A stretch of DNA of 32,215 bases from Pleomorphomonas sp. (GTDB lineage: Bacteria > Pseudomonadota > Alphaproteobacteria > Rhizobiales > Pleomorphomonadaceae), in assembly GCA_030603685.1 (NCBI GenBank), contig JAUVXG010000031.1:1-32215 (forward strand), read 5' to 3'. The position numbers and the translations under genes are program-made. Of this stretch, positions 31,124 to 32,215 are shown piece by piece. The notes below the pieces were generated by a model. That model saw only the letters and a list, made by a program, of their open reading frames with translations, searched no databases and was not told the origin of the DNA. How positions within the stretch are numbered: position 1 is the first letter of the stretch; the number at the start of each line of letters is the position of its first letter.

Positions 31124-32215
31124 CTAGAGCTTTACGGCCGCTTCGCGCGCCCACAGGCGGAGCTTGCGGCAGCTTGCCAGGAAGGCGGACACCGACGCGT
31201 TGCCTTCAAGCGAAATGAGGCCTTCGTCGGCGTCGGGCGCAACGCCGGCCTTCTCCAGCAAGGGGACGGCTTCCGGGGTAAAGGCCATGAACTTGCAGTG
31301 CGCGAAAGCGTCGGCCACGAAGTCGCGCGCGGTCGCTTCCTTGATCAGCATCTGCGCACCCTCCGCCGAGAGAACGAGCGCGACGGCGTCGAAAAGCACC
31401 GACGGCCCGCCGTCGATCATGTACTGCGCCGGCAAATGGGTGCCATCGGCCGTCACGACGCCGCCAACCTTGGGCGCCACCAGTTCGACCATCGCGCCTT
31501 CCTTTTCGATGGCGCTCTGCAGCGCCTTGAGGAGCTTGCCGTCGCAGCCGTTGGCGACCAGCACGCCCACCTTGCGGCCGGTAAAGCTCTCGGGGCCGTT
31601 CTCGATGATGCTGAGGGCAGGGGAAGCCGGCAGGTCGTCGCGTGGCGGCACGGCGGCATCGGCGGGCTTCGGCAGCTTCTCGATGCCCAGCTTGTCGGCC
31701 ACGGCCGCGCCGAGCGCCTCGTCGATGTTGAGAAGATGAGCAACCATGCGCTCGCGTATGACCGGGTTCTCGCAACGGCTGAGCTCGAAGGTGAGCGCCA
31801 TGGCGATATGCTTCTGCTCGACCGTCGTCTGGCTGTTGAAGAACTGGCGTGCCTGGCTGTAGTGATCGGCAAAGCTTTCCGGCCGCAGTCTTGCCTTCGT
31901 TCCCTCGATGGGCTCGCGGAAGGACCGCACGCCGCGTGTCGGATCCTCGCGCGGGCCTTCGCCCCAGGAGTTCGGCTGGTAGTTGGCCCGTCCCACCGGA
32001 TTGCGCGTCGCCATGTGTTCGTCCTGCTGGAAGTGAGCGAATGGGCACTTGGGCGCGTTGATGGGAAGGTGCGTGAAGTTGGGACTGCCGAGGCGCTTCA
32101 GCTGGGTGTCGAGATAGGAGAAGTTCCGGCCCTGCAGCAGCGGATCGTTGGAGAAGTCGATGCCGGGCGGCACGTTCTGCGTCATGAATGCGACTTGTTC
32201 GGTCTCGAAGAAGAA
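31124..32215 (-). CDS. katE: Large-subunit catalase, C-terminal half (truncated by window end)
   Basis: The frame is open to the last base of the window (read backward: [22 protein letters not shown]), so the 5' part lies beyond 32215. The segments [21 protein letters not shown] and the region around [14 protein letters not shown] are characteristic of heme catalases; the proximal Tyr-type motif itself would be just upstream or near YLDTQ. From about 31230 to 31600 a C-terminal flavodoxin/DJ-1-like domain follows ([24 protein letters not shown]), which marks the large clade 2 catalases of the KatE/HPII group. It degrades hydrogen peroxide. It heads an operon with an isochorismatase-fold gene. 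Confidence 0.9.
   Translation of the reverse strand, partial: FFFETEQVAFMTQNVPPGIDFSNDPLLQGRNFSYLDTQLKRLGSPNFTHLPINAPKCPFAHFQQDEHMATRNPVGRANYQPNSWGEGPREDPTRGVRSFREPIEGTKARLRPESFADHYSQARQFFNSQTTVEQKHIAMALTFELSRCENPVIRERMVAHLLNIDEALGAAVADKLGIEKLPKPADAAVPPRDDLPASPALSIIENGPESFTGRKVGVLVANGCDGKLLKALQSAIEKEGAMVELVAPKVGGVVTADGTHLPAQYMIDGGPSVLFDAVALVLSAEGAQMLIKEATARDFVADAFAHCKFMAFTPEAVPLLEKAGVAPDADEGLISLEGNASVSAFLASCRKLRLWAREAAVKL

Noticed and set aside
1-32215. CRISPR array, insertion sequence, rRNA or complete tRNA genes
   Set aside because: I found no regularly spaced repeats, transposase-like protein, terminal inverted repeats with target duplication, or complete cloverleaf by reading; only the tRNA 3'-end fragment was seen.

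Overview
The window is about 32 kb of GC-rich DNA from an alphaproteobacterium, probably in the Hyphomicrobiales. That guess rests on base composition, codon use, gene content and operon style; no ribosomal or other phylogenetic marker lies in the window.

Layout. (1) 1-1067 is the edge of an acquired element: the 3' end of a type I restriction gene (hsdR), a decayed short ORF, and an 18-bp sequence matching the 3' end of a tRNA-Gln, as expected of a distal attachment site. (2) 1140-8893 holds a two-component system (OmpR-type regulator and TorS-like hybrid kinase) divergent from a three-gene ABC importer of the FbpA/AfuA type (binding protein, fused double permease, ATPase). (3) 9153-10376 is a membrane-bound diguanylate cyclase. 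(4) 10495-22870 is the core of the window: a nearly self-contained tungsten (or molybdenum) enzyme module. It has a one-domain ModE-like regulator, an intergenic region with two ModE-like palindromes and a structured leader, an aldehyde:ferredoxin oxidoreductase (AOR) family enzyme, a MoaD-type sulfur carrier, a MoeB-type activating enzyme with a degenerate zinc site, a second MoaD-like protein without a C-terminal Gly-Gly, a CCG-type iron-sulfur oxidoreductase, MoeA, a regulator that joins an AcoR-like GAF/PAS half to a Crp/Fnr-like half, the tungstate importer TupBCA, and MoaA. (5) 23033-32215 is ordinary accessory metabolism: a KefB-type antiporter, an NSS transporter, a small lipoprotein, a lactate dehydrogenase-like enzyme, a thiamine-binding MTH1187-type protein, an AraC regulator divergent from a short-chain dehydrogenase, a small protein, an isochorismatase-fold hydrolase and a large-subunit catalase running off the window end.

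How the module may work (inference). TupBCA brings in tungstate. MoaA, MoeA, MoeB and the MoaD-like proteins help build or insert the pyranopterin cofactor. The AOR-family enzyme oxidises or reduces an unknown substrate, and the CCG iron-sulfur protein takes or gives the electrons, possibly with the quinone pool. The ModE-like protein, the fusion regulator and the leader RNA would match expression to metal and substrate. No moaC, moaE or mogA is present, so those steps must be encoded elsewhere. The set and order of genes, the variant Fe-S motif of the AOR protein, the odd MoeB/MoaD pair and the fusion regulator make this the part most likely to hold undescribed biology.
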